Positions 36,923-48,740 of a stretch of DNA of 64,000 nucleotides are shown one piece after another. Each line of letters opens with the position of its first letter. Positions within the stretch are counted from its first letter, which is position 1. The DNA comes from Ophiodon elongatus (Eukaryota; Chordata; Actinopteri; Perciformes; Hexagrammidae): the NCBI GenBank assembly GCA_016806645.1, contig JACSYO010000919.1:154501-218500 (forward strand), in the 5' to 3' direction. The position numbers and the translations under genes are program-made. The notes below the pieces were generated by a model. That model did not search any database. It saw only the letters and a program-made list of their open reading frames with translations, and had not been told where the DNA came from.

Positions 36923-37569
36923 TCTGTTTGCGGTCTTGTGTTGATTTTAAACTCACGTTGTATCAACTCTTGTAAAGCCATCACTAATTAGTATTCAAAT
37001 GAATATGACTTGTCTGTCTGGTGGCTTTGCAATTATGCTTTAGTTGATTTAGGCTCTTTTTTTCCACACGGCGTGTGCAGCAATTTGTCTACTCGCTCAC
37101 TGTACTTCAGAACATCAGCAGTATCTGTTGTAGTGAAGCCTGTGCTCATCCATCATTACGAAACTCGCTTTTGACAGCACACATCTGTTTCCGAACCTGT
37201 CTGCAGGGTTAATTAAAAAAATAAATAGCTTATGGGAACTTGTATCACTGAGAGCTGGCACACCTGTAAGGTGAGCCTTAATATTTATGAATATGCTCAA
37301 AACTGTAACAGCAATAGGCGTTAGACATTTCATGAATGTGTTAAGAATCACACTTAAATGTACCCATTTGAAGGAACTTGTGAATATGAGTGCCTGATTT
37401 GGATCCCTGCAGACTCTTATCACTATAAATCCTGAATAAACTCTGTACAAAATGTTCAGTGTTTTTAAAAACTTTACAAAATACAAAAAAAAAACGTCCT
37501 GGTCATAGTTTGGGAACAGTGACGTCTCTCGGTTAAGGTTATAATTGATGAAATAACAGTTCTATAGCA

Positions 37570-37800
37570 ACAATGTGGGTCTGTAGGCCTGTCCACCACT
37601 TTGATCCAGACTGAAATGTCTCAAGAAATATGCAATGGATTGCCATGAAATTTTCTACAGAAATTCATGTTTCCCAGAAGACGAAAACTACTGAATTTGG
37701 TGATCGCCAGTCTTTCCCTTCAGCGCTACCATCAGATCAAATATGTTTCGGCTTTGAAGAATGAGGTGGATCAGCAATGTATAAGTTAGCAAAAGCCAAA
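37570..37800 (-). repeat. Interspersed repeat A, minus-strand copy
   Basis: Reverse-oriented copy with CCACTTTGATCCAGACTGAA, ATGGATTGCCATGAAATTTT and TTTGGTGATCGCCAG. Confidence 0.65.
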
Positions 37801-38944
37801 TGAGATAAGTAGGCAAAAGGTCACATCTCGGCGCCACGCGTCTCGTCATATTTCAGCCCAGTGCTGTCGCTCTGAACTCTGAAGACGGCAGGATTTAAGG
37901 GGAAAAAAACAGCCATGCAAATAAGCCGGGCTGAAATTGCTCGAGTGCTGTGGGTTATGGCGTGTCAGACTAATAATCCTGTTATAGGTATGTTAGCCGA
38001 GAACCAATGAGTACAAAGAAGGTACTCTCTTTGGTTCCGTGTGTGGTGGAAGTACAGGGATATCCACTGTTTGAAAATTTCAATATCTAACACCTCGTCA
38101 TTTTGGTGTAATTTGTCTCATTAAGTGCAGTCACAGGCCTTTTATTCCCACCAAGGGGTGCACTCTCCACTTGGAATATCGAGTCTCTTATCACACACAT
38201 TTCCATTACTTGGCTTTTCATCGGAGCGGCAGGACAGCGATGGAGAAACGCCATGAAATATGTAGAACATAACAAAGTTTCATGTTGATTTAACCAATGT
38301 TTCTTTTTGCAATTCAACGGCACTTTATTTCTCATTTCAGTATTAACTGAATCCTTTCAGAATACTGAATCCTAAATTATCTGCTGGAACCACAAAAGGG
38401 AAGAGAGCCAATTTGTATTTCTTCTTGATAAGAAGAGGAGAGTTACAAAGACTCTCTCCAATATATAGCTTCTGTGAGTTGTATCTTGTTCAGTTTAATA
38501 CATAATCTTAAATGTAGGAAAAGGTATGACGTGAGTAGGATTCAGCACAATTTAGATGAAAGCAGGAAGCAATTCCACTGTCTATTGGTCATATTGCTCC
38601 TGTTTCACATTTAGAAACACCACTTGACTGTGGACATCTTTTTTCTTCTGTTGGACAGAAGGAGACGGGAAGAAAAGTTAATGTAAGGACTTTAAATACG
38701 CCCAAGTGACCTCATTCTATCACATTTTCAAAGCTCTACAGAAACACATGGAGGAAATAATTGATGCATTATTAGCTGCAGCAGTGGCAGCTCTGGTAAA
38801 AATGAGGATTTATTATTGTTTTTTTTCTCCTCTTGTTTCGCGCTGTAAATTAATGTCTAGCTTGCAAAACTTGAATGGAAAAATATTGAATAGGTCACTG
38901 GAGCGAGGGTGTAGGTGTGTGTGTTTATTTTGTGTAACTAGACA

Positions 38945-39245
38945 CCTTAAAGGACTGAAATACTTCTGTGCTTTCTTGCCAAGATTGAGATGAGAAGATA
39001 TATACAACTTTCACGTCTGTTTGCCAAGATATGATTAGCTTAGCTTAGCATAAAGACTGCACAGGGAAGCAGCTAGCCTGACTCACCTCTTAAGCCTCTA
39101 ATCAACCCATTCTCTTTTAGTTGAATCTGTACAATTAACAATGTATAAAAACGACAAGTTAAGAACAGACTGCTGTCAGATCAGCGGTTTCCCTGTTTTC
39201 AGTCTTTGTGCTGAGCTAAGCTAACTGTTTCCTGACAGTTGGTCC
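38945..39245 (+). repeat. Interspersed repeat C, copy 1
   Basis: GCTTTCTTGCCAAGATTGAG then TTAGCTTAGCTTAGCATAAA and a reversed arm TTGTGCTGAGCTAAGCTAAC. The TTAGCTTAGC and GCTAAGCTAA arms are self-complementary. This is a widespread teleost repeat; it directly abuts a repeat A fragment at 39246. Confidence 0.65.
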
Positions 39246-39700
39246 CCAGAATATGAATTGCAATTCCTTTCATCCCGACCTTTCGTCTAGCGACATTGCC
39301 GGGTCATGACTACATTGCATCCAATACTTTGGTTTATAACCAAACAACTGCAAAACTAACGACATCATCAGCCTAAGCTTGTGATGTTAGCATGCTAACA
39401 CGTAAAACTAAGATGGCGAACATGGTAAAATGTTTTTTACATTGCTAAACATCAACTTAATCGCATTTTCATTCTTAACACTTTTTTGCTAAGCTAATGA
39501 TTTCCTGATAGAAATCATGGTCCCCAGAAGATTAACTACAATAACTTTTGTCCCCTGGCCTTTCATCTGGTGCTATCATCTGGCCAAAACCATATTTTCA
39601 TCCAATACTTATACAATATTTGGTTTATGACCTAATACCTGCAAAACTAATGACATTCTCGTCGCGAGCATGTTGATGTTAGCATTCATCTTAAGTGCAT
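39246..39700 (-). repeat. Two interspersed repeat A fragments in a row
   Basis: Minus-orientation fragments at about 39246-39440 and 39520-39700 share GGTCCCCAGAA, ATCCAATACTT, GGTTTAT and CTGCAAAACTAA followed by GACAT. The first also has GATGTTAGCATGCTAACACG. Confidence 0.65.
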
Positions 39701-39829
39701 AGCCGTAGACTCGTGTTTATTAGCGTGATATTGAGTCAAAAATAATTCTTCTATTTTTTCTTTTCTTTGATAATTTGATTGAAAAAGAGAGGGCGTGCAC
39801 ACAAGATGATGAATAGCGAGGAGCGGCTG

Positions 39830-40035
39830 ATGGAATAAAGGCATAAATCAAAGAGCCGAACACCTCCCTCTTTCTTTATATAAGAGAGAGGCTACATATC
39901 GACAGTGCGCTCTGAAGCTGCGCTCACTCTGCTGCTCTGTGGGAGAATTATTTATCTCTCCCTCTCTCTATTCCTGGGAGACCGCCGTTGACAGCGTCTC
40001 ATCTCACTGTCTGAGTACCGCATGCCTTCCATTAA
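39830..40035 (+). promoter_or_regulatory. TATA-like candidate promoter near the tmem8b 3' end
   Basis: TATATAAG at 39877-39884 is a near-consensus TATA box on the plus strand. About 30 bp downstream is a pyrimidine-rich stretch. A short reading frame ATGCCTTCCATTAAG ends at a donor-like GTACGG (40036). No later exon was found, so this is only a candidate. Confidence 0.25.
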
Positions 40036-40137
40036 GGTACGGATTGCAATGTGACGTCTGCGTGGGAGGCTCACCGGTTTGCACCGTGTTCAAAAGCTTC
40101 GAAAGCAGCAGTGATGCCGAGGCAAGAAAGAAAAACA

Positions 40138-40980
40138 TTTATTGTTTATGAATGTGGTGTCACACAGGTCCCGTCAGAAAAGAAACTGGGAGGTGAGGTC
40201 TTGGTTTTGAGGTCTCTGTGATCGTCCCGCCCCCTCCCCTCTTCGTCTCCATCACAACAGGCAGCTGGACTTTGGAATTGTTCCCCGTCGAGAAACAACC
40301 TGCACATTCGTGTCAAAGCGATACATTGCGATTTGCAAAAGACAGTCTAACATTCCACATGACGACTAGGGTTTTACATTTGTGATGCCCACTGTATAGT
40401 TTATATTGTTATAAAAATGTACAGAATAACATTTTTTTGTGTCTCAGTGCAAAAAGATATATTCGAAAAGAATTTCAGAAAAGCCGTGCCCTTGATAAAT
40501 GTCTCCCACCCCCACCGCCGCCCACGTCTCCCCCTGATCTGTGCCCGCCCCCTCCCCTGCCCTCCCCCCAACAGTAAAATAACTGGCCTGTTCACAGGAC
40601 CACCAATAAATAACCAACAGAAGCAGTTTTACAGTCACCGTCAGATAGCAGCAGTGTTTCAGCTTTGACTTTAAATACATATTCACAAACAACAGTGTGC
40701 CACTGTACACCCACAATTCTTCAGAACAACTTTAACTATAGATAATAATAATTACAGTTGTATTGATAGTAATTACCATTACGATAACAACCCCCGCCCG
40801 GCCCACCCCTTCCCCAACCCACCCTCAAAGAAGAAAAATCCAATGTGTCACATCTGCATTAAAGTATTTACATTGCTTTTTTGAGTTCTCTGGCTTAATT
40901 TCCCGTGTGTGAATTTCCCAAGTAAAAGAAGGCAATGAAGTGTCTCTAAGGTAAAAGGCTGAGTGTGTGTGGGGAGTTTA
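40138..40980 (-). other. tmem8b: tmem8b 3' untranslated region (extent inferred)
   Basis: This stretch lies downstream of the stop codon on the minus strand. Candidate poly(A) signals are AATAAA at 40143-40138 and the weaker AATATA at 40408-40403, both on the minus strand. Some of the 40500-40830 part is C-rich on the plus strand, so G-rich in the transcript. The true 3' end is not decided by the sequence alone. Confidence 0.4.
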
Positions 40981-41316
40981 TCAGCTGGTGCAGATGCTGT
41001 TGATGGAGATGATGGCGGGGTCCACCAGGCCCAGCTCCTCGTGCTCGTTGACGCACAGCTGATAGCCGCAGCCCCACCGGCGCTTCAGCGGGGTCACCTT
41101 GGCGTCGGTCTTGGCGCGGGGCGGCAACAGGAAGCCCACGCTGCCCGCGATCAGCATGTGCCAGATGCTGTGGATGTAGAAGTAGTTCTCCTCCGTCTCC
41201 ACGAAGGCGTAGAGGGCCACGGCCGACGTGGCGATCATGGTGCCCGGGAAGAGGAAGAACACCCAGCGCTTCCAGGTAGGCGGGTAGCAGCGCCGCCGGC
41301 GGATGGTGCGCACCGT
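40981..41316 (-). CDS. tmem8b: tmem8b last coding exon with stop codon
   Basis: Acceptor CCGTCAG at the high end; TGA stop at 40983-40981. It encodes 111 residues: the basic loop [18 protein letters not shown], two hydrophobic segments, [17 protein letters not shown] with histidines 318 and 322, [15 protein letters not shown], then a cytosolic tail ending NSICTS. The tail is specific for TMEM8B over PGAP6/TMEM8A. An open frame continues upstream of the acceptor into the intron (to 41355), but only the part after the AG is homologous. Confidence 0.96.
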   Translation of the reverse strand, partial: TVRTIRRRRCYPPTWKRWVFFLFPGTMIATSAVALYAFVETEENYFYIHSIWHMLIAGSVGFLLPPRAKTDAKVTPLKRRWGCGYQLCVNEHEELGLVDPAIISINSICTS

Positions 41317-44300
41317 CTGACGGACACATAAAACATTGTTTTTCAACTTCACCATTCAATACATTGATATATATAACTATACTCTGGAGCTGTGAAAAGA
41401 CATTTGTTACACAAAGACATGTTGAGTCTTAGAAGGCGAGAAAACACCAGTTGTGCCGCTGTCATCCCTTCATCCAAAGTTGCTTGGGAGGTTCTTGGCC
41501 CTAGGGAGGTTCATCTTGCCCCTGCCGTTACTAAGCAACAAAATAAAGTTGCGGTAAACCTCGCTGACGAAACAAAACAAAGTAAAAACGAAGGAAAATA
41601 GATTTTCAGCATAGTAAACCACACGGTAGCTGAACTTCTTGATTTGTCTGTGGCAATTTCGCTGACCTTCCACCCGGATGTTGTGACATCCTTGGACAGA
41701 AAGTGCGAAATAAGTAAAATAGTCCGACGCAGAGATGGTCAAGCTCCGGGTAGACATGCTCTAAAACTTCTCTTCCACATTTACGGCAGACCGATATTTA
41801 CGGTCGCTCTCGCTTTTTTTCTACATTGACAACAATGGGTTTTATGGCGCAGAAGAAGGCCGCATGTGGCGGCCCCCTGAAAGAGGCGGCACAATAACAA
41901 ATAATCCAAAATACCATTTGCTAATCCCATTTAACACCATATTTGCCTATTTTCAACCACACAGAACCAGAGAAATATTTATTTAAAGGTGATCTGACCA
42001 GTTGACCACCGAGCAAAGCAGCAATAAGGCGTCTCCGTGCAAACATACCCGGGCGTCGGTTATGTGTCTATGGGGGTACCACAGGGTATAGAAAATGCAG
42101 AAATCAGGAAAAGGAAATAAATTCCACTCAGGTGACAGAGTAATCAAACACACTCTGAAAGAATTTAAATCTATGAACGAACAGTTGGCTTGACACTACC
42201 TTGGAGAGGAATTGAGTGCCATATGCTCCGTTAGAAGATCCCTTGTGGCAGTACTGTGCTTAAAGTTGAAGTTGTTTTGATCTGGGAGATAACTCCAGTT
42301 TATGACACCATCTTAGCTATGCTGGGAACAGGAAAAGCGAAATGAGCAGTGTTTTTTTTCCTCATGAGTCTCAAATTAAAAACGGTCCTTTCCAATAAAC
42401 TTTTCGAAGATAAACAGTTGTGCATCAGTTTCTTTCCAGAAAACTATTAGGAAAGCAAGGGACCCATTCAATCCTGCAGTTAATTTCTTTTCCAGTTGAT
42501 CTCAAAGGCACCCGTGTTTAATGTTCTTCTTTCCCTTAATTTAATGAACACATTTCATGTATAAGCGGGAAATTGAAGTGGGAGAACACACAGGGAGCAG
42601 TTATTCAAAAATGGAGGCCAATGGGATTTGGGTGAGGGAGCACCAGGCTGTTGGCTTTGATTGGAGGAAAAGAGAGAGAGAGAGCGAGAGAGACGGGGAT
42701 TCTTCATGAATCTCTGTTGGTTTTTATTGTCTGGAATTTGCATTCAGGCCTCCCACCGCAGCGTAAAGTCCATCACAATGATCATAATCCGCCGAAAGAC
42801 GTTTTAAATTGGTCACCGGCGATTGGCCAGTTGCCGCTTTGGGTTGTTTTCTTTTCTCGTCTACGCTCGTGTTCTGCTCCGTTCTGCCAGTAACACGTAC
42901 AAGACGTTTCTTTGCTGTTCAACGCAGAGCTCATGAGCTCGTCCGCCGGCGAGCGCACGGCGCAGGAAAGGGGACTCGGACATTTAATTTCTTCCTAAAC
43001 AGCGTTCAGAGGGCGCTTCATTATTGAGTTTGCTCTCTATTTTCATCGGTTCATAAACACTGATTGCTTTCATTCGATTTCTCTTTTTTTCTTCCCCCCA
43101 ACCAAAACATTTCCATAAAGAATTGCAGCGCTGTCGAGGGAAATGCGAGCCGTTCACGAGAGACGCAGATAATTACATGCATTCTGTTGGTAGAATGGCT
43201 CTGATTGAGTTATTATGCTGAACGCATTTTAGGTTAAAGACTAATAATCTATGTGAAGCCATGTGAGGAAGAAACATGAAATGCGTGATCGCTGCTCCAG
43301 TCCCTTTGGAACTTTTTCCTCGGTTAAGACAAACAATCGGATGGTCTTTTCACGCATAAATCAGAGACATCGTTTAGTTCGGGGATATTCAGCATTGACA
43401 GAGTTGAACTTCTCCCTACTGCCGCCGACGCCTCCGCGAAGCAGCAGACGCCCCCGTGCCCTTCACTCGACTGATCTAATTCGGCTGTGTGTCTGGGAAC
43501 GTTCAGAACGCCGGGGCTTTTGCAGGAACATGACAAGTTGAAATGAAAGGGGGCTCTTGTAGAAAAATGTGCGGCACTCAAACCCGGCGAGGAGCGGTGG
43601 CGGCGACGGCACATAGTGCTGAAACGAAGACGTGTGCTATTGAGCTGCTAATGAATTATGAAGTGTTGAGTGATCAAAGTGCAAACGCAGGTTTTAAAAA
43701 AAAAAAAAAAAAAAAACAGCAACATTAGCATAAGATGCAAGTGACCTTTTATGGAGACGTCGCTGCGCTAGTTAGTGTGCGGTTCATCGTCATGGAAGCA
43801 TTACACAAAAATCTGTGTACCATTCTGTAGATATTGTCACAGTGCACCAGACCGTGATATTTTATATTTGTCAAATAACATATGTCAACAAGACATCTAT
43901 AATTGAATTACAAATGTGCCACAGCCGAAAGGACAGCCAGCCAAAGTGGAAGCCAATGGCTTTATGTAAATCTCCCGATACATTCTGAAGCGCAGATCGT
44001 TAATCTCAGAAGAAAACAGTTTCCTTTCCATGGTGAAACGTACCGTCTCCGAGCTGTGGTGCTCGAACTGGAGGGTTTTAACATGGCGGAATTAAACAGC
44101 GCTTCGTCTTCCACCGTTTCCGCAGTATCTTCTCAGAGCTACGACTCCCACACTTTATTCAAAGCGAAGCTTTCTCCAAGGAAACCACAAACCTTGTTTT
44201 CAAACTCATGTCAGAGGTTTGGTGTTAAAGGCTCTTTTTTTTCTTTCTTTTTTTTCAAGAACCTTGCCTGAAAGACTATTATTTTTTATCTTCTCAGTTC

Positions 44301-47300
44301 AGGGAGCACATTATGACTCGGAGAAGAGTCAGTGGAAGTACAAGCTGACTTATAATGGAACTACAACCCATGACTAATACCCACAGGCTGCAAAACTTTT
44401 AAAGCCCTTTCCATGCCAATGTAAAGTAGCTTCATTGGTCAGAAAGCCACAGTTTTTTTCCGCCATGCACATGTTCCAGCCCCATGTTCCAGCCCTGAGC
44501 TTAAATGATGGATTAAATCCTTTTATGCTCACTACGCGTGAGGAACAATAGAGGGGCACTGCTGACACATTTCATCTGCATGTTTGAACAAGCTTGTCTT
44601 TAACGTCAAACACACATTATGTATTAAAATGAGTCACCCCTCCACCCCCCGAGTAAAAATGTCCCTGGCAGAACACTTGCTCACACACTGTGTTATGTTT
44701 TTGAGGGTAAAAAAATATCTTTACCTCGAAAATACGTCATGTGCATGTGAGCCGCAGATTAATTACACAGTTTAACGTCGACCACCAAAGTGAGAAATAA
44801 AGTTTTACCGACGAAGGTGATCCGCCGATATTCAGAAAAAATATGCGATCGGCATTCATGCTTTTCTAGTCGCCGATCTTTGATAACGTTTCATTGTAAA
44901 CAACTAATCCGTGTTTAAACTAACAGGTGGAGAGCTAGTAACGTTAGCAGCACCGCTAACGGCCAACGAACAAAGGTTCTTACGGTTACATCATGATGGG
45001 TTCAGGCTCTGTTCAGTGAAAATGAGTATTGGGCGAAGGTAAATTATAACGTGATGTGTTCATATGTGATCTCGTAAAATGGAGTTTTGGTGAGAAACGT
45101 GAATAAATTGACTTGTTTGAAATAGATATAACAACATACATAGATATTGGAGATGAATTATTTATACTAAGCTCAAATAAGCTTAAAATGCATCATTAAA
45201 ACTTCTAATGACATGATTTGTATTTTTTTATTTCCTATATCATTTGAATTGTGTGTTTTTATGAGAAAAAAAACACTATGTTACAATAACAAAGTAAAAG
45301 GACAGCATTTCCACTTTTTTATGATTAACTGACTTCAGAGTGGTTGAAATTATTTTTGCGGCAGACGTCTTGCAGAGCTATAACCAAACAACAAAGGGAT
45401 CTGTTTCTGCCAATATGGATCATCACTAATCGGCAATTAGTATCAGCAGCAAAATAAAACTTGATCGGGGATCTCTAAAAGTTATATTTGCTCCCTTTTT
45501 TCTTTTGTGCTGATACGATCCGAACAGTGAGTTTTATGATCCGTTGCACCGCTGGAGGTGTAGCAACCATTAATTGACTCGTTGACTAATCGCCACACAT
45601 CTAGAGCAACTACAGTTCCCAAATACAAGTAAACTCCTTGTGGAATAAACCCATTTCAGCTTCAGGCTACTGGTTTACTTGTGCAGTGAATACATGCGTT
45701 TCCCTTACCCATGCCACGGCCATGATGCCCAGAGCAAACAGGCTGGGTCCCAGCAGGTTCCACAGACCGTGACGGTCTAGCTGCAGAGCCATGGACAGAG
45801 ACATCGCCCCCAGCAGATACAACACCTTGACAGAAAACACACGGATCAATAACAGCCCTCCATAAAACACTGTTGACACTTTTTACTTCCCCCGTAAAAA
45901 GGAAGGCGTTTGTGTGGTCGGGGAAACAGCACATTGCTGCTTTTGGAGAAGAAGAAGAAGAAGAAGAAGAAGAAGAAGAAACACTTTAAAAATTTCAATT
46001 TTCTCCCAAAAATGGTGACAAAAGCTTTGCAGTCGTTAAGTAATGATTGACGGTCACTAAAACACTGGAGGCAGTTTTCATTCAATGTTTGTGGAACTAC
46101 ATTTTGGTGAGAGTTCTACTTTTCTTAACACAGCTGCCGCATAAATGGAGGTCGAGTGTAGAACGGTGTTGCTGCAAAAAAAAAAAAGAACGCTTGAATG
46201 TACCACAAACAGGCAGGAAATGGAAGGAGTGGGTGGGTGTGAGCCAGTTCATCTAGGTTGAGAAAACTGAGAAGTACAGTGAAGAAGAATTACTAATAAT
46301 ATCTTGTCTGTAATCATTTGGTACAAGTCACTATGGTAACGCACGGGGAACTGTAGTGTGAAAAGTGGTTTGTTGTCAGCTTAGCCAGGAAGCTAATTTT
46401 GAAAACTATATTCACTTCCCAATTGGGACTGGAGATATTCCATAAGTTTCTTATTATCAACCAATCCCATTGAATGTGTCGTATTCCTCTGCGCCATAAA
46501 GCTCCATTGTTGAGCCAAAAAAATAAAAAAACGCATCAGTGAGCCACACTGTTGCGCTGGGGGACGCATTCCTTCATTATTATAAACACTTGTTTATTGT
46601 GACTCAATCCCACATACAGTAAATATGCACCAGAGCACTGTGTATTGTTCCGCCACTAAAAATAGTCCTCAACAAATGCACTATTTAGTCTAGTTTGATC
46701 CTGGGTTGCAGTTCAGTATTTAAGGAGATCAGCCTCCCCCGCCCCAAAATGAAACAATATATTTGGGATCCATTATCAAACATTTACATCCTCTGTAGGA
46801 GTGAATGGGCTTGGGACATTTAAGTCAGAAAGCATTGCGAGACAGAGGACAAATGCCAACCACATCAACTGTCACTACAAGAGCTGGCTTTCAGCAAAAG
46901 CATGCAAATTTGTGATTGCAATAACATGCTATCAGTTTAATGTATCAGTGGGGGAACACAGTACAGAGAGCGAGAGCCACGATTTAACGAAGAGAAGAGA
47001 AAAAAACACGGACAATAGAGGCCCAAGCTATAAATAATGCCAGTTTAGCTGTTATTTTTATTTTATTTTTTTCAAGCTCACAATTTGACATAAAGCCACA
47101 GGATATAAAAGAAATAAAGTGAGAGTGGGAAAAAAAATCAATACGCTGTGCTGCACATGCTTTGGGAGGACTTAAGCCTCTCCAGGATGCCTGAGGTCCG
47201 CGCTATTCTGTCTGGAAGGGAACGTGAGGAGAAATTGGGGGATTTTTTTGAGCGGGGAAGGGATGACCCATGCTGCAGGGGAACAGCACTAATTGGCAGA

Positions 47301-47389
47301 GGAGAGCAGCGGCGTGGCGCAGCCCGAGGACCCGGTGCAGCATCAATCATCAGTCATGCTGATGCCCCCCCCCCCCCCCTCACCCCCCA

Positions 47390-47446
<57 letters not shown>

Positions 47447-48647
47447 CATGTGTACGTGCACGGACCCTTTTTACGACCAGCGTCGTGATTAGCTGGAGGC
47501 AAAACAAAGGAAGGACTGGAGGCAAACACAAATCACCAGAGAGCAGTGGGCTAAAATTACACACCGAAAAATGCCATCCTGCTGTGTTGTTGGGTGCCAG
47601 AATCGATATTGCGTACATTTGAGGCGATCCGAGGCTCTGCTACAATATCGGCGAAGCGTTCAGGGTTAGAAAGAAACTGCTGCTAATAGCTTAGCCGTCC
47701 ACTAACCTCCTCAACGGTGGCTTGCACTGCAGTGGCCTAAATTATCAGAGCGATGGAGAAAAATTTTGCTAATAGGCTAAACTATTGGAGAGATGGAGAG
47801 ATGGCCCAATGACCAATGTAGCATGAAAGCATGGTTGTATTAGCAAGCTAACTAGTGGACGGCTACTATTTATCTATATTTAGTTACTATTTATCAGGGT
47901 GTAGCAATGTGCTTTCCTAAACTGTGACGACGGTGTGTGAAAGAAGCATTAAGTTGTAAAAGTTGACTAATTTAGCGGCTGGCTACTTAGCTTGCTGGTT
48001 CCACCATGCTTTAACGCTGATGTTACACTGGTTACAGAAAATGAGCCCAACAGCGGACTGGTGTCTGGTCGCCGCTAGGAGGCTACTTCGCAGGGAAGAG
48101 AGCAGGTTGGACTAGACTAGCTAGCTAACTAACCAGCTCTGGAGATGGACAAGCTAGTTAGCTAAGTAGCCAGCCTTCTCATCTCAGGCGCTCCCGTCCG
48201 CTCTCCTCCTGGCAAAGTAATCTGCCTGTGGCTTAGGAGTCGGCTAATATGGTTAATGTTAACTTTCTCATGAAAGAAAACCCAACAACAACAACAAGCC
48301 AACAAAACTGGTTAGCAAGCGTTAACTAACGTGTTCAGAGAATTATCCTGCCCCCAGCTACAGGCATGCATGCATTTTTTAAATGGGGAAATCTTTTGTT
48401 TCTGAATTATTACATGTGGTACATTACAACTTGGTAAGGAACAATGGTATCATAACAGCTCGGTAAAAGAGGGCCGAAACTACAAAGATGAGTTGGAATA
48501 AAAATGCAATTATCTTCTAAATTGACTTATCTGACGCAGCGATCTTCAGCAAGTTGAGATAAATAAATCCCCCAAAGGAAAAATGTCCTTGCAAGACATT
48601 TGCAAGGACTTTTTAACCTTTTGGGGGACCAAAAGTCATATACTTAC

Positions 48648-48740
<93 letters not shown>

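Larger units (their letters stand above)
32401..39829. other. Gene-free stretch with interspersed repeats
   Basis: Holds several repeat A copies, a GGGCTGCAAC-family MITE, the duplicated terminal-repeat element and repeat C copy 1. No supported coding exon. Confidence 0.5.

Noticed and set aside
40946..41331. Two longer frames overlapping the tmem8b last exon
   Set aside because: Shadows of the real exon; only the frame ending NSICTS matches TMEM8B.
43903..44271. 122-codon plus frame inside a tmem8b intron
   Set aside because: It starts without an ATG; the internal [13 protein letters not shown] part has no known homologue that I recognise and no splice support.
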